From: Cordilura impudica
Lineage: Eukaryota > Arthropoda > Insecta > Diptera > Scathophagidae
NCBI GenBank assembly: GCA_963682025.1
Contig: OY821520.1
Coordinates: 240,351,414 to 240,415,413, forward strand
Direction: 5' to 3'
DNA length: 64,000 nucleotides
Shown here: positions 54,395 through 64,000 of the stretch, one piece after another
Numbering within the stretch: position 1 is the first letter of the stretch
Layout: every line of letters begins with the position of its first letter
Translations under genes and position numbers: made by a program
The notes under the pieces: model-generated
Seen by the model: only the letters and a program-made list of their open reading frames with translations
What the model was told of the DNA's origin: nothing
Databases searched by the model: none

Positions 54395-55168
54395 ACCGAA
54401 AAATGGAAAACTGTTTTATTTAGCGACCAGTCAAAATTGTGCACTGTACGCCGCAAGAAAGGAGATCGTTTAAACCCACGATACTGCAAGTCAACTGTGA
54501 AGCATGGCGGCGGATCAATTATGATTTGAGCATTAGACCCTTCCACGAAATCGACGGATATGTGGACAGATTTAAATTTAGAAACATTCTTGCTAATGTT
54601 ATAATGCCACACTTTAGTGGGAGATGCCGCTTCGTTGGATATTTCAAAACGACAATGACCCGAAGCATTCTTCGATGCTGGTAAAAGAGTGGTTCGCTGA
54701 AAATGGGGTTCAAACACTTGATTGGCCGGCCAATCAACTAATTTGAACCCTATTGAGAACTTATTTGGCACTTTAAAGCGGCGAGAAGCTAGTCGGGCTT
54801 TCACAAACAATCTTCGAAAGAAGCGCTGGAAGCTGAGTGGAAAAGCATTCCAGTCAATATTATCAACCACCTTATTAAATCCATGCCACGTAGATGCCGC
54901 GAAGTTATAAAAAGCAAAGAATTCTTCACCAAATATTGAATAAAATTAAATGTTGCTTTTGTTTTGTCCAACTGAAATAGTACCATTTTGACTTTTTTTT
55001 TTTGCAAAAAAATAATATATAACGGATCTTTTGTTTTACAATTTTAGTTTTGTCTTTTTATTTGTAATGTTATAAAGAGTAAAAATTTTGGAAAAACAAT
55101 AATAACATGCTTAAAAATACAAAAAAGGTCAATTGTGATTTTGGTTGCTTTTGTTCTGACCAACACTG
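54395..55168 (+). pseudogene. Tc1-like element, right half, with IR/DR-type end
   Basis: Continues the transposase after the jockey insertion: EKWKTVLFSDQSK (first D), STVKHGGGSIMI, then in shifted frames DNDPKHSSMLVKEWF-like and WPANQ...NLNPIENLFGTLKRRE, and SMPRRCREVIKSKEFFTKY-stop near 54940. Several frameshifts. The right end has two similar blocks, TGTTGCTTTTGTTTTGTCCA (54951) and TGGTTGCTTTTGTTCTGACC (55142), 191 bp apart in the same orientation, and ends in CCAACACTG at 55168. Two direct repeats within a long inverted end are the IR/DR layout of Tc1 elements such as Sleeping Beauty. Confidence 0.82.
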
Positions 55169-55171
55169 AAA

Positions 55172-55282
55172 ATAAAGCGAAAGTAAGTATGTTTGATTGT
55201 TTGTAGCTTATATGAGGCAAAACCATTGAACCAATCTTCCTGAAAAGATATTTTCATAGTGAATTTAAACTGAAAAAAAAAT
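55172..55282 (+). mobile_element. Helitron-type front-module remnant
   Basis: GTTTGATTGTTTGTAGCTTA...GGCAAAACCATTGAACC, then AATCTTCCTGAAAAGATATTTTCA, matches the module GTTTGTTTGTGCTTTATAGG...CCGATCTTCCTGAAATTTTC of both Helitrons. Confidence 0.6.
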
Positions 55283-58200
55283 ATAATTAAAATTAAAATT
55301 AAAATTAAAATTAAAATTAAAATTAAAATTAATATTAAAATTAAAATTAAAATTAAAATTAAAATTAAAATTAAAATTAAAATTAAAATTAAAATTAAAA
55401 TTAAAATTAAAATTAAAATTAAAATTAAAATTAAAATTAAAATTAAAATTAAAATTAAAATTAAAATTAAAATTAAAATTAAAATTAAAATTAAAATTAA
55501 AATTAAAATTAAAATTAAAATTAAAATTAAAATTAAAATTAAAATTAAAATTAAAATTAAAATTAAAATTAAAATTAAAATTAAAATTAAAATTAAAATT
55601 AAAATTAAAATTAAAATTAAAATTAAAATTAAAATTAAAATTAAAATTAAAATTAAAATTAAAATTAAAATTAAAATTAAAATTAAAATTAAAATTAAAA
55701 TTAAAATTAAAATTAAAATTAAAATTAAAATTAAAATTAAAATTAAAATTAAAATTAAAATTAAAATTAAAATTAAAATTAAAATTAAAATTAAAATTAA
55801 AATTAAAATTAAAATTAAAATTAAAATTAAAATTAAAATTAAAATTAAAATTAAAATTAAAATTAAAATTAAAATTAAAATTAAAATTAAAATTAAAATT
55901 AAAATTAAAATTAAAATTAAAATTAAAATTAAAATTAAAATTAAAATTAAAATTAAAATTAAAATTAAAATTAAAATTAAAATTAAAATTAAAATTAAAA
56001 TTAAAATTAAAATTAAAATTAAAATTAAAATTAAAATTAAAATTAAAATTAAAATTAAAATTAAAATTAAAATTAAAATTAAAATTAAAATTAAAATTAA
56101 AATTAAAATTAAAATTAAAATTAAAATTAAAATTAAAATTAAAATTAAAATTAAAATTAAAATTAAAATTAAAATTAAAATTAAATTAAAATTAAAATTA
56201 AAATTAAAATTAAAATTAAAATTAAAATTAAAATTAAAATTAAAATTAAAATTAAAATTAAAATTAAAATTAAAATTAAAATTAAAATTAAAATTAAAAT
56301 TAAAATTAAAATTAAAATTAAAATTAAAATTAAAATTAAAATTAAAATTAAAATTAAAATTAAAATTAAAATTAAAATTAAAATTAAAATTAAAATTAAA
56401 ATTAAAATTAAAATTAAAATTAAAATTAAAATTAAAATTAAAATTAAAATTAAAATTAAAATTAAAATTAAAATTAAAATTAAAATTAAAATTAAAATTA
56501 AAATTAAATTAAAATTAAAATTAAAATTAAAATTAAAATTAAAATTAAAATTAAAATTAAAATTAAAATTAAAATTAAAATTAAAATTAAAATTAAAATT
56601 AAAATTAAAATTAAAATTAAAATTAAAATTAAAATTAAAATTAAAATTAAAATTAAAATTAAAATTAAAATTAAAATTAAAATTAAAATTAAAATTAAAA
56701 TTAAAATTAAAATTAAAATTAAAATTAAAATTAAAATTAAAATTAAAATTAAAATTAAAATTAAAATTAAAATTAAAATTAAAATTAAAATTAAAATTAA
56801 AATTAAATTAAAATTAAAATTAAAATTAAAATTAAAATTAAAATTAAAATTAAAATTAAAATTAAAATTAAAATTAAAATTAAAATTAAAATTAAAATTA
56901 AAATTAAAATTAAAATTAAAATTAAAATTAAAATTAAAATTAAAATTAAAATTAAAATTAAAATTAAAATTAAAATTAAAATTAAAATTAAAATTAAAAT
57001 TAAAATTAAAATTAAAATTAAAATTAAAATTAAAATTAAAATTAAAATTAAAATTAAAATTAAAATTAAAATTAAAATTAAAATTAAAATTAAAATTAAA
57101 ATTAAAATTAAAATTAAAATTAAAATTAAAATTAAAATTAAAATTAAAATTAAAATTAAAATTAAAATTAAAATTAAAATTAAAATTAAAATTAAAATTA
57201 AAATTAAAATTAAAATTAAAATTAAAATTAAAATTAAAATTAAAATTAAAATTAAAATTAAAATTAAAATTAAAATTAAAATTAAAATTAAAATTAAAAT
57301 TAAAATTAAAATTAAAATTAAAATTAAATTAAAATTAAAATTAAAATTAAAATTAAAATTAAAATTAAAATTAAAATTAAAATTAAAATTAAAATTAAAA
57401 TTAAAATTAAAATTAAAATTAAAATTAAAATTAAAATTAAAATTAAAATTAAAATTAAAATTAAAATTAAAATTAAAATTAAAATTAAAATTAAAATTAA
57501 AATTAAAATTAAAATTAAAATTAAAATTAAAATTAAAATTAAAATTAAATTAAAATTAAAATTAAAATTAAAATTAAAATTAAAATTAAAATTAAAATTA
57601 AAATTAAAATTAAAATTAAAATTAAAATTAAAATTAAAATTAAAATTAAATTAAAATTAAAATTAAAATTAAAATTAAAATTAAAATTAAAATTAAAATT
57701 AAAATTAAAATTAAAATTAAAATTAAAATTAAAATTAAAATTAAAATTAAAATTAAAATTAAAATTAAAATTAAAATTAAAATTAAAATTAAAATTAAAA
57801 TTAAAATTAAAATTAAAATTAAAATTAAAATTAAAATTAAAATTAAAATTAAAATTAAAATTAAAATTAAAATTAAAATTAAATTAAAATTAAAATTAAA
57901 ATTAAAATTAAAATTAAAATTAAAATTAAAATTAAAATTAAAATTAAAATTAAAATTAAAATTAAAATTAAAATTAAAATTAAAATTAAAATTAAAATTA
58001 AAATTAAAATTAAAATTAAAATTAAAATTAAAATTAAAATTAAAATTAAAATTAAAATTAAAATTAAAATTAAAATTAAAATTAAAATTAAAATTAAAAT
58101 TAAAATTAAAATTAAAATTAAAATTAAAATTAAAATTAAAATTAAAATTAAAATTAAAATTAAAATTAAAATTAAAATTAAAATTAAAATTAAAATTAAA

Positions 58201-59345
58201 ATTAAAATTAAAATTAAAATTAAAATTAAAATTAAAATTAAAATTAAAATTAAAATTAAAATTAAAATTAAAATTAAAATTAAAATTAAAATTAAAATTA
58301 AAATTAAAATTAAAATTAAAATTAAAATTAAAATTAAAATTAAAATTAAAATTAAAATTAAAATTAAAATTAAAATTAAAATTAAAATTAAAATTAAAAT
58401 TAAAATTAAAATTAAAATTAAAATTAAAATTAAAATTAAAATTAAAATTAAAATTAAAATTAAAATTAAAATTAAAATTAAAATTAAAATTAAAATTAAA
58501 ATTAAAATTAAAATTAAAATTAAAATTAAAATTAAAATTATAATTAAAATTAAAATTAAAATTAAAATTAAAATTAAAATTAAAATTAAAATTAAAATTA
58601 AAATTAAAATTAAAATTAAAATTAAAATTAAAATTAAAATTAAAATTAAAATTAAAATTAAAATTAAAATTAAAATTAAAATTAAAATTAAAATTAAAAT
58701 TAAAATTAAAATTAAAATTAAAATTAAAATTAAAATTAAAATTAAAATTAAAATTAAAATTAAAATTAAAATTAAAATTAAAATTAAAATTAAAATTAAA
58801 ATTAAAATTAAAATTAAAATTAAAATTAAAATTAAAATTAAAATTAAAATTAAAATTAAAATTAAAATTAAAATTAAAATTAAAATTAAAATTAAAATTA
58901 AAATTAAAATTAAAATTAAAATTAAAATTAAAATTAAAATTAAAATTAAAATTAAAATTAAAATTAAAATTAAAATTAAAATTAAAATTAAAATTAAAAT
59001 TAAAATTAAAATTAAAATTAAAATTAAAATTAAAATTAAAATTAAAATTAAAATTAAAATTAAAATTAAAATTAAAATTAAAATTAAAATTAAAATTAAA
59101 ATTAAAATTAAAATTAAAATTAAAATTAAAATTAAAATTAAAATTAAAATTAAAATTAAAATTAAAATTAAAATTAAAATTAAAATTAAAATTAAAATTA
59201 AAATTAAAATTAAAATTAAAATTAAAATTAAAATTAAAATTAAAATTAAAATTAAAATTAAAATTAAAATTAAAATTAAAATTAAAATTAAAATTAAAAT
59301 TAAAATTAAAATTAAAATTAAAACTAATTTTAAAATTAAAATTAA
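55283..59345. repeat. 6-bp satellite (ATTAAA)n, ~4.05 kb, nearly perfect
   Basis: More than 670 tandem units. Departures I see are single-base losses (five-base unit ATTAA) near 56185, 56507, 56805, 57326, 57547, 57645 and 57882, one A-to-T change near 58542, and disorder at both edges (one T change near 55332, ACTAATTTT near 59322). The minus-strand 490-codon Ile-Leu frame (57879-59351) is a consequence of the repeat, not a gene. Confidence 0.98.
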
Positions 59346-59359
59346 ATTCAAATTAAAAA

Positions 59360-59910
59360 TAACATGAGTATAATCAATATAATTGGACTAAAGGCAGCTG
59401 GATGTTTAGACGAGCTTCGCAACTTAATTAATCAAAAAACTGCTTTCATTAATATAGAATATGGACCAACTCATTGATTGTTTCAATAATTCTTAAAGAT
59501 CAAGAACATATACATAAAGTGACTACATGAACTAATCTGGACAGAAGTTTAAGAATCTTTAGAAGTTGGGACAATCTCAAACAGATTGAAGTTTCAATAT
59601 ATTATTTTCTATTTTTACTTAAATTAAAAATTTTTTTTCTATCTTTATACTTTAATAATTATGTTTTAAATTTAGTATTTTAAAACCACAATTTCCGAAC
59701 AGCAAATATATCTGGAATTATTCGAGTGAGAATTCACTAATTTTTTAAGATATTTCTGTGTAGCTGTCTTAATTGACAATCTGTTCCATAATTAATTGTA
59801 ATGCAGGTTTAATTAACCATATTCGTAAGGAAAAAAAGCTTTAATTTTTTGTGAAGAATAAATATTCATATTACGGGACCAGCATATTTTTAGGATTTAT
59901 AAACCATCAG
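59360..59910. other. AT-rich spacer, nothing recognised
   Basis: No coding or repeat feature. Confidence 0.4.
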
Positions 59911-60068
59911 TTTTCTTTTAATTTACATATTTTTAAAGACTTTGTAGAGAAACGTTTTCGTTTCTGTTTGTCTGTGTTTCGGATTTTAATTTTCTTTTAA
60001 TTTACATATTTTTAAAGACTTTGTAGAGAAACGTTTTCGTTTCTGTTTGTCTGTGTTTCGGATTTTAA
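59911..60068. repeat. 79-bp perfect tandem duplication
   Basis: TTTTCTTTTAATTTACATAT ... GTTTGTCTGTGTTTCGGATT occurs at 59911 and 59990 without visible difference. Each copy holds a hairpin AGAAACG-TTTT-CGTTTCT. Confidence 0.92.
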
Positions 60069-61605
60069 TTTGCTTAAAAAAACATCATTGCAAATGCATG
60101 AATCTTTAGGCAGCAACGAAGAGAAAACACATAATTTACATATCATCTAGTGAATTATGGGAGAAATTCTAAAACGCCTTAAGCTCGACTAAGGAAAAAT
60201 AAATAAACCAAAAATAAAATTACATCACATAAGAACAACAGCATAAGTAAAAATAAATTTTAAACACCAGAATTTAAAGAAAATAAGGAAAAAATCTTAG
60301 ATTAAACAAAAAAATAAAAACACCTACCCAAAAAGGGAATAGACAAAAGAAAGAACTTTTTACTAAAAACGCCTAAATTTAGTTAAGGTTTCTATAAAAT
60401 AAAGAAGCCGTCAAATAGGCTTGCATATTTTTGGTTTAAATTAATTTTTTTTAATGAATTTTTAAAACCCAAAAAAATTTTAAGAATTTTCTTTAGATCA
60501 TAAATATTGAGCAGTGTGTTTGCTAATATTTCATAACAAAGCAGGGTAGACTTTAGTCCTGCGCGCCTAAAAGTAAGCATATTGCTACCATTTTTTTTTT
60601 TGTTTTTTTTTTATATAGTGGTCGATTCACTACATTGCAAAAAAAATTGTTGACGTACATAAACTCAGCTGCAAGTTTCTCTGAATAGCCCAAACAAGAA
60701 GTATAAAATAAAACAAAGAACATTGTTAGAAGGATATGGCAAATAACCGGAAAACACGTTTTTGGCAACAAATATTAAATTAGGAAAAACGACTTTTTTG
60801 TTTGACTTAAAGCTACGCCTTAAAATAGACTTTAAAAAATTTTATAAAATTTTTATTGAAGCTTAATATTATTTTTTTATTTTAGCAATTTTCATACTTT
60901 TTCATTTTTCTTTTTTTTTTTGAAGAAAATTTTTCACTTTAATATTTTTAGTTTAATATATATTTTTTTTTTTTGCAATTTTTCACTTTGTATTTTTTCC
61001 CGTTCTTTGCGAATATTTACGGTATTTCTTCCAACTGCGCTGCGTATGAATGTTAAACAAGAACTGATTTTATTTTAGGTGACTACCTGAACAATAAAGC
61101 CTCTACAAATTAGGTGCTCTCTCATTTCGCACAATGCGCCATGTTGCCAGACTGATAACTGGCAGACTTTTACTTTGGGTTGGTGTCAAAATACCTCCAA
61201 TAAATTAGGAATCATACTCTATGAAATATTCTTGATTTAAAGCTTTCCATACTTGGGCGAATTGGAAATAAAAAAGATTCTATAAGAAAATTCTGTGAAA
61301 ACTTAGGAATTACATTCTAAAAATCTATAAAAAAAAATTGGCGAAAAATTTAATTTCCTGACTTGAGGTCAGGATTTGAAGTCTAAGAGCAAGAGATGTC
61401 TACGACAATTCAAAAATCTATAGAAACATTATGTCTTTACAAAACCATACAAGGAGCACTAAAAATTTAAAACAAAGAAGGTTTCCGATAGGCAAATTCG
61501 TTATTCAGTTTTTTTTTTTTTTTTTTTTTTTTTTGAAACAATCGATTTTTTAAAAATGGAAGAAACATTATTTTCGTGAATATTATTCATCATTATTGGG
61601 CAAAT
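60069..61605. other. AT-rich stretch, nothing recognised
   Basis: Poly-T at about 61508-61534. No convincing coding potential; short minus-strand ORFs at 60392-60771 lack domains. Confidence 0.4.
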
Positions 61606-61960
61606 TGTGCAAAACAATCAAGAGAATATGCCAAAAAAAAAAAAGTGATCCCCCATCAAGATAATGCTCGGTTACACAAATGAGCAGTTTAGATGGCAAA
61701 AATAAAGGAGTTGAGATTTGAATTGTGGCCGCATCCATTTGGCTCCTAGCAACTTTTCCCGATTCCAGATTTAAAGAAATGGCTCGGTGGAAAAATATTC
61801 TAGGCGAATGAGATTCTCATCTCTGCAACTGAAGTTTATTTTGTGGATCTTTCGAAATCTTTTTTTGGATGAAGTGTATCTATAAAAATATTTTGTTGAA
61901 AACTAAAAAGGAATCAACCCAAAAAAATTTATGTTTCACTCTTTTAAAGACTTATGGACT
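61606..61960 (+). pseudogene. mariner (D34D) transposase remnant
   Basis: Reads VIPHQDNARLHK (second catalytic D), MAKIKELRFELWPHP, IPDLKKWLGGK and ATEVYFVDLSKSFF with stops and shifts, then a 3' end GTTTCACTCTTTTAAAGACT like that after the fragment at 34222. Same family as 34222 and probably 12362. Confidence 0.8.
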
Positions 61961-62534
61961 GCACCTCGTGCCTTCTTAATTTGCGGTGTTACCATAATGT
62001 TTACTGTTACTAGTTTTAAAGATATAAACAAGATAATATGTACATTTTTTCCGTTTACAAGCTTGAATTAAAGACAAGGCTCTAATTGTCGCATTCGTTA
62101 TCGAAATTTTTCGATCGAAATTATTATTTTACAGTTAACGAATTATGACCCACAGTTAAGAGTAAAAGTGAAACGAGGTCTTACGTTTTACTCGATATCG
62201 AATTTCGGCGATTAAAAAGATATTGTATTTATCAACATACTCCTAGTCTCCTTCTTTGATCTCATCTCTAATTTACATTATTTAAAATTGCTCAAAGTTT
62301 TGAGCGCTTCCAAATAACATGATTTTTCAAGATTTTCAAATAGTGCTATAAAAACGTAACGTAATAACTTTTTTCTGTGTGAGTAATTTAGATTTATTAA
62401 AATTAATGTTTGGGATACCGAAAAGGATTTGGATAGTGCAGCGGTACCATGCTTTGTAGTCATCATTTCCGTAAAAAGGGAATTAAGGTGGAGGTTTGGC
62501 GGCACTCCCCCTATGTTCGGGTTCAAGACACAAT
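61961..62534. other. Spacer, nothing recognised
   Basis: A segment near 62400-62525 is richer in G+C but gives no recognisable protein in any frame. Confidence 0.35.
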
Positions 62535-63010
62535 CGTGGCTGTAGCATCGTTAATTCAAGCAAATCGAAGCGTTTCGACGTCTAATTCATGATGACTTAA
62601 ACTTGTTTCCGCACAAAGTCCAAATTACAAGCTCTGGATTCGCCTGGAATTTTGCCAAAAAAAAATTATTGAAATTATTGATGGGACTGCACCCAGAACG
62701 AGGCACTGTGTGGCTATACTTCTTTAGAAGAAAACAGTGTAATTAGAGATGTTGAAAGAGTTCTTTTTTCCAGAACTGCACCGAAGACGTATGCGTTTCA
62801 ACAGCATTTGGTTCCTGCAAGATGAAGTAACTGCACACATAGCCAGACTGGTTATGGCGGAGCTCCAACGATAATTCTCAAATATATTAATATCCAGAAA
62901 CTCCATTTTCCGGGGCTAGGGGACCTGGTTGCACCAGACTATTTTACGGGATTATGTCAAGCAAGAGGTGTACAAAATGAAACCAAGAAGTTTTACTGAA
63001 TTGAAGCAGT
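62535..63010 (+). pseudogene. DD41D-like mariner remnant, internally deleted
   Basis: Same family as 8555-9265: ATTCATGATGACTTAAAC, CGCCTGGAATTTTGCC, GAACTGCACCGAAGACGTAT, CTGCACACATAGCCAGACTG, TCCAGAAACTCCATTTTC and GTCAAGCAAGAGGTGTACAA. The part around the first catalytic Asp is missing. Confidence 0.75.
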
Positions 63011-63039
63011 CCATTAAAACAATTTAATTCGAATTTAAT

Positions 63040-63868
63040 TCATGCAAATCAATTTTTAAAAGGTTCCTCCAAATCAATTTCACCACTTTCAAGGAAATCC
63101 CCCTCCGATACAATACAGTTATGCCAAAGTATGTTTCAATCCTCAAAACAGTTGCTAAAGTAGATTTTCGGAATGACCTTCAAAGCGCAGATCGATTCAC
63201 CGTGGTGATTTTTTGAGTTTCTTTGAATAGCCAGAAGTTACTCGTTTTTAAATCAGGTAGTTGTGGAACATTATAAGTCAAATTTTGAGTGAAATGCGAG
63301 ACAGTTTTTTATCGTGGTGCAAAATCGCAGATATGTCGGCCCATAATTCTTTTTGCGAAAAGCTTCACGCAGACGACACTTGAATAATATTCCTTGTTGA
63401 CAGTTTGACAGCGAAAGGAATTCAAAATGTAACACACTACGATAAGCGAAGAAAACTGATATGATCTTGATTTTTTCAAGACTTTGGCGTGACCTTTTCG
63501 ATATGCTTCGTGATTGGTCGGCTCGTAGGCATAGATCCAAGTCTCATTACCCGCAAAGATCGGTGTCACTTCATTATATATAATCAGATTGCATTTTAGC
63601 AGAGATATTAATGTGATTCTCTTTTTCAAAAAAAAAAAATTAGTGTTTTTTTGAACCAATCGAGAATGGACGTGTTTGCGGCCCAAAATATGTTTTAAAA
63701 TGTTGCTGACTGATCCTTTTGAAATTTCAACAGTACCAACAATGTCTCCAATTGTCAATCGATGACTTTTCAGTACCAAATCTTTGATTTCCTTGACGTG
63801 TTGTTTATCAGTTGATGATTTTTCTCTTTCTTTGCCTTCTTGAATTTTGTTGTACCACTTTGAAACAT
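63040..63868 (-). pseudogene. mariner (D34D, SETMAR-like) transposase remnant
   Basis: Minus strand reads KWYNKIQEGKE, KDLVLKSHRLTIGDIVGTVE, ISKGSVSNIL, GNETWIYAYEPTNHEA (first D replaced by N in the ETW block), QTVNKEYYSSV, then in shifted frames PDLKTSNFWLF and KHTLA...LYCIGGGF-type C-terminus. The block with the second catalytic Asp is absent. At 63869 it is interrupted by dispersed repeat copy f. Confidence 0.8.
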
Positions 63869-64000
63869 TTTTATACCCTATACCACCATGTGGTTTGGGT
63901 ATAATGACTGTTTGTAGCCACCAAAAATATTTGACCTAGACCCATCTTTTATTATACCGATCGACTCAGAATCACTTTCTGAGTTGATTTATCGATGTCC
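63869..64000 (-). mobile_element. Dispersed repeat family 1, copy f (runs off window)
   Basis: TTTTTATACCCTATACCACC ... CGATCGACTCAGAATCACTT, colinear with copies c and d and cut by the right window edge. Confidence 0.88.

Noticed and set aside
54133..54870. 245-aa minus-strand ORF as a single gene
   Set aside because: Only its last ~85 codons are jockey LINE coding sequence; the rest is antisense of the Tc1 transposase.
57879..59351. 490-codon Ile-Leu open frame on the minus strand
   Set aside because: It is the translation of the 6-bp satellite; a period that is a multiple of three without a stop codon stays open automatically.

Overview
This window reads as intergenic, probably heterochromatic DNA of a higher fly (Diptera, most likely a calyptrate). 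It is strongly AT-rich, and I found no complete host gene. What can be recognised is transposable elements and satellites typical of insects: a BEL/Pao retrotransposon, jockey-type and CR1-like LINEs, an RNase H-bearing LINE, Tc1/mariner elements including the DD41D group, hAT, Helitrons, tRNA-derived SINEs, MITEs, and dispersed repeats starting ACAAGTAAG. From memory, related ACAAGTAAG repeats are common in Drosophila and calyptrate genomes. The species cannot be named from the sequence alone.

Layout. 1-6.3 kb: minus-strand BEL/Pao element with one open Gag-Pol frame of at least 1657 codons running off the left edge, a long leader, a tRNA primer-binding site and the inner edge of the 5' LTR. 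6.3-9.3 kb: SINE fragment, a ~125-bp AT satellite and a dead DD41D mariner. 9.3-12.4 kb: dispersed repeat holding a LINE tail and a 2.0-kb Helitron inserted precisely between A and T. 12.4-15.3 kb: mariner fragment, MITEs, and a 1.7-kb DNA transposon with ~450-bp terminal inverted repeats encoding the C-terminal end of a conserved orphan protein. 16.8-19.4 kb: a ~177-bp satellite split by a 1.36-kb foldback-like element. 20.2-21.5 kb: a second derivative of the orphan transposon, this one keeping the N-terminal part of the protein. 22.4-29.5 kb: MITE, dispersed repeat, CR1-like LINE with an inserted MITE, decayed hAT. 29.6-33.3 kb: a 7-bp satellite. 33.4-37 kb: dispersed repeats and a mariner fragment. 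37-42.1 kb: a peculiar degenerate ~19-bp repeat centred on GTAC, cut by a SINE. 42.3-46.5 kb: MITE, a second CR1-like LINE and a second Helitron. 49.4-55.2 kb: a nested stack, in which a Tc1 element was entered by a jockey LINE, and the jockey was entered in turn by an RNase H LINE, a tRNA-derived SINE and an intact DD41D mariner. 55.3-59.3 kb: a nearly perfect 6-bp satellite. 61.6-64 kb: three mariner remnants and one more dispersed repeat.

How it fits together. The order of insertions can be read from target-site duplications and restored reading frames. The most intact coding units are the BEL Gag-Pol frame and the 361-aa DD41D transposase at 52800-53885; nearly everything else is broken. 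The least explained pieces are the orphan transposon, the GTAC-centred repeat, the foldback-like element inside its satellite, and the small membrane-protein-like ORF at 33246-33431.
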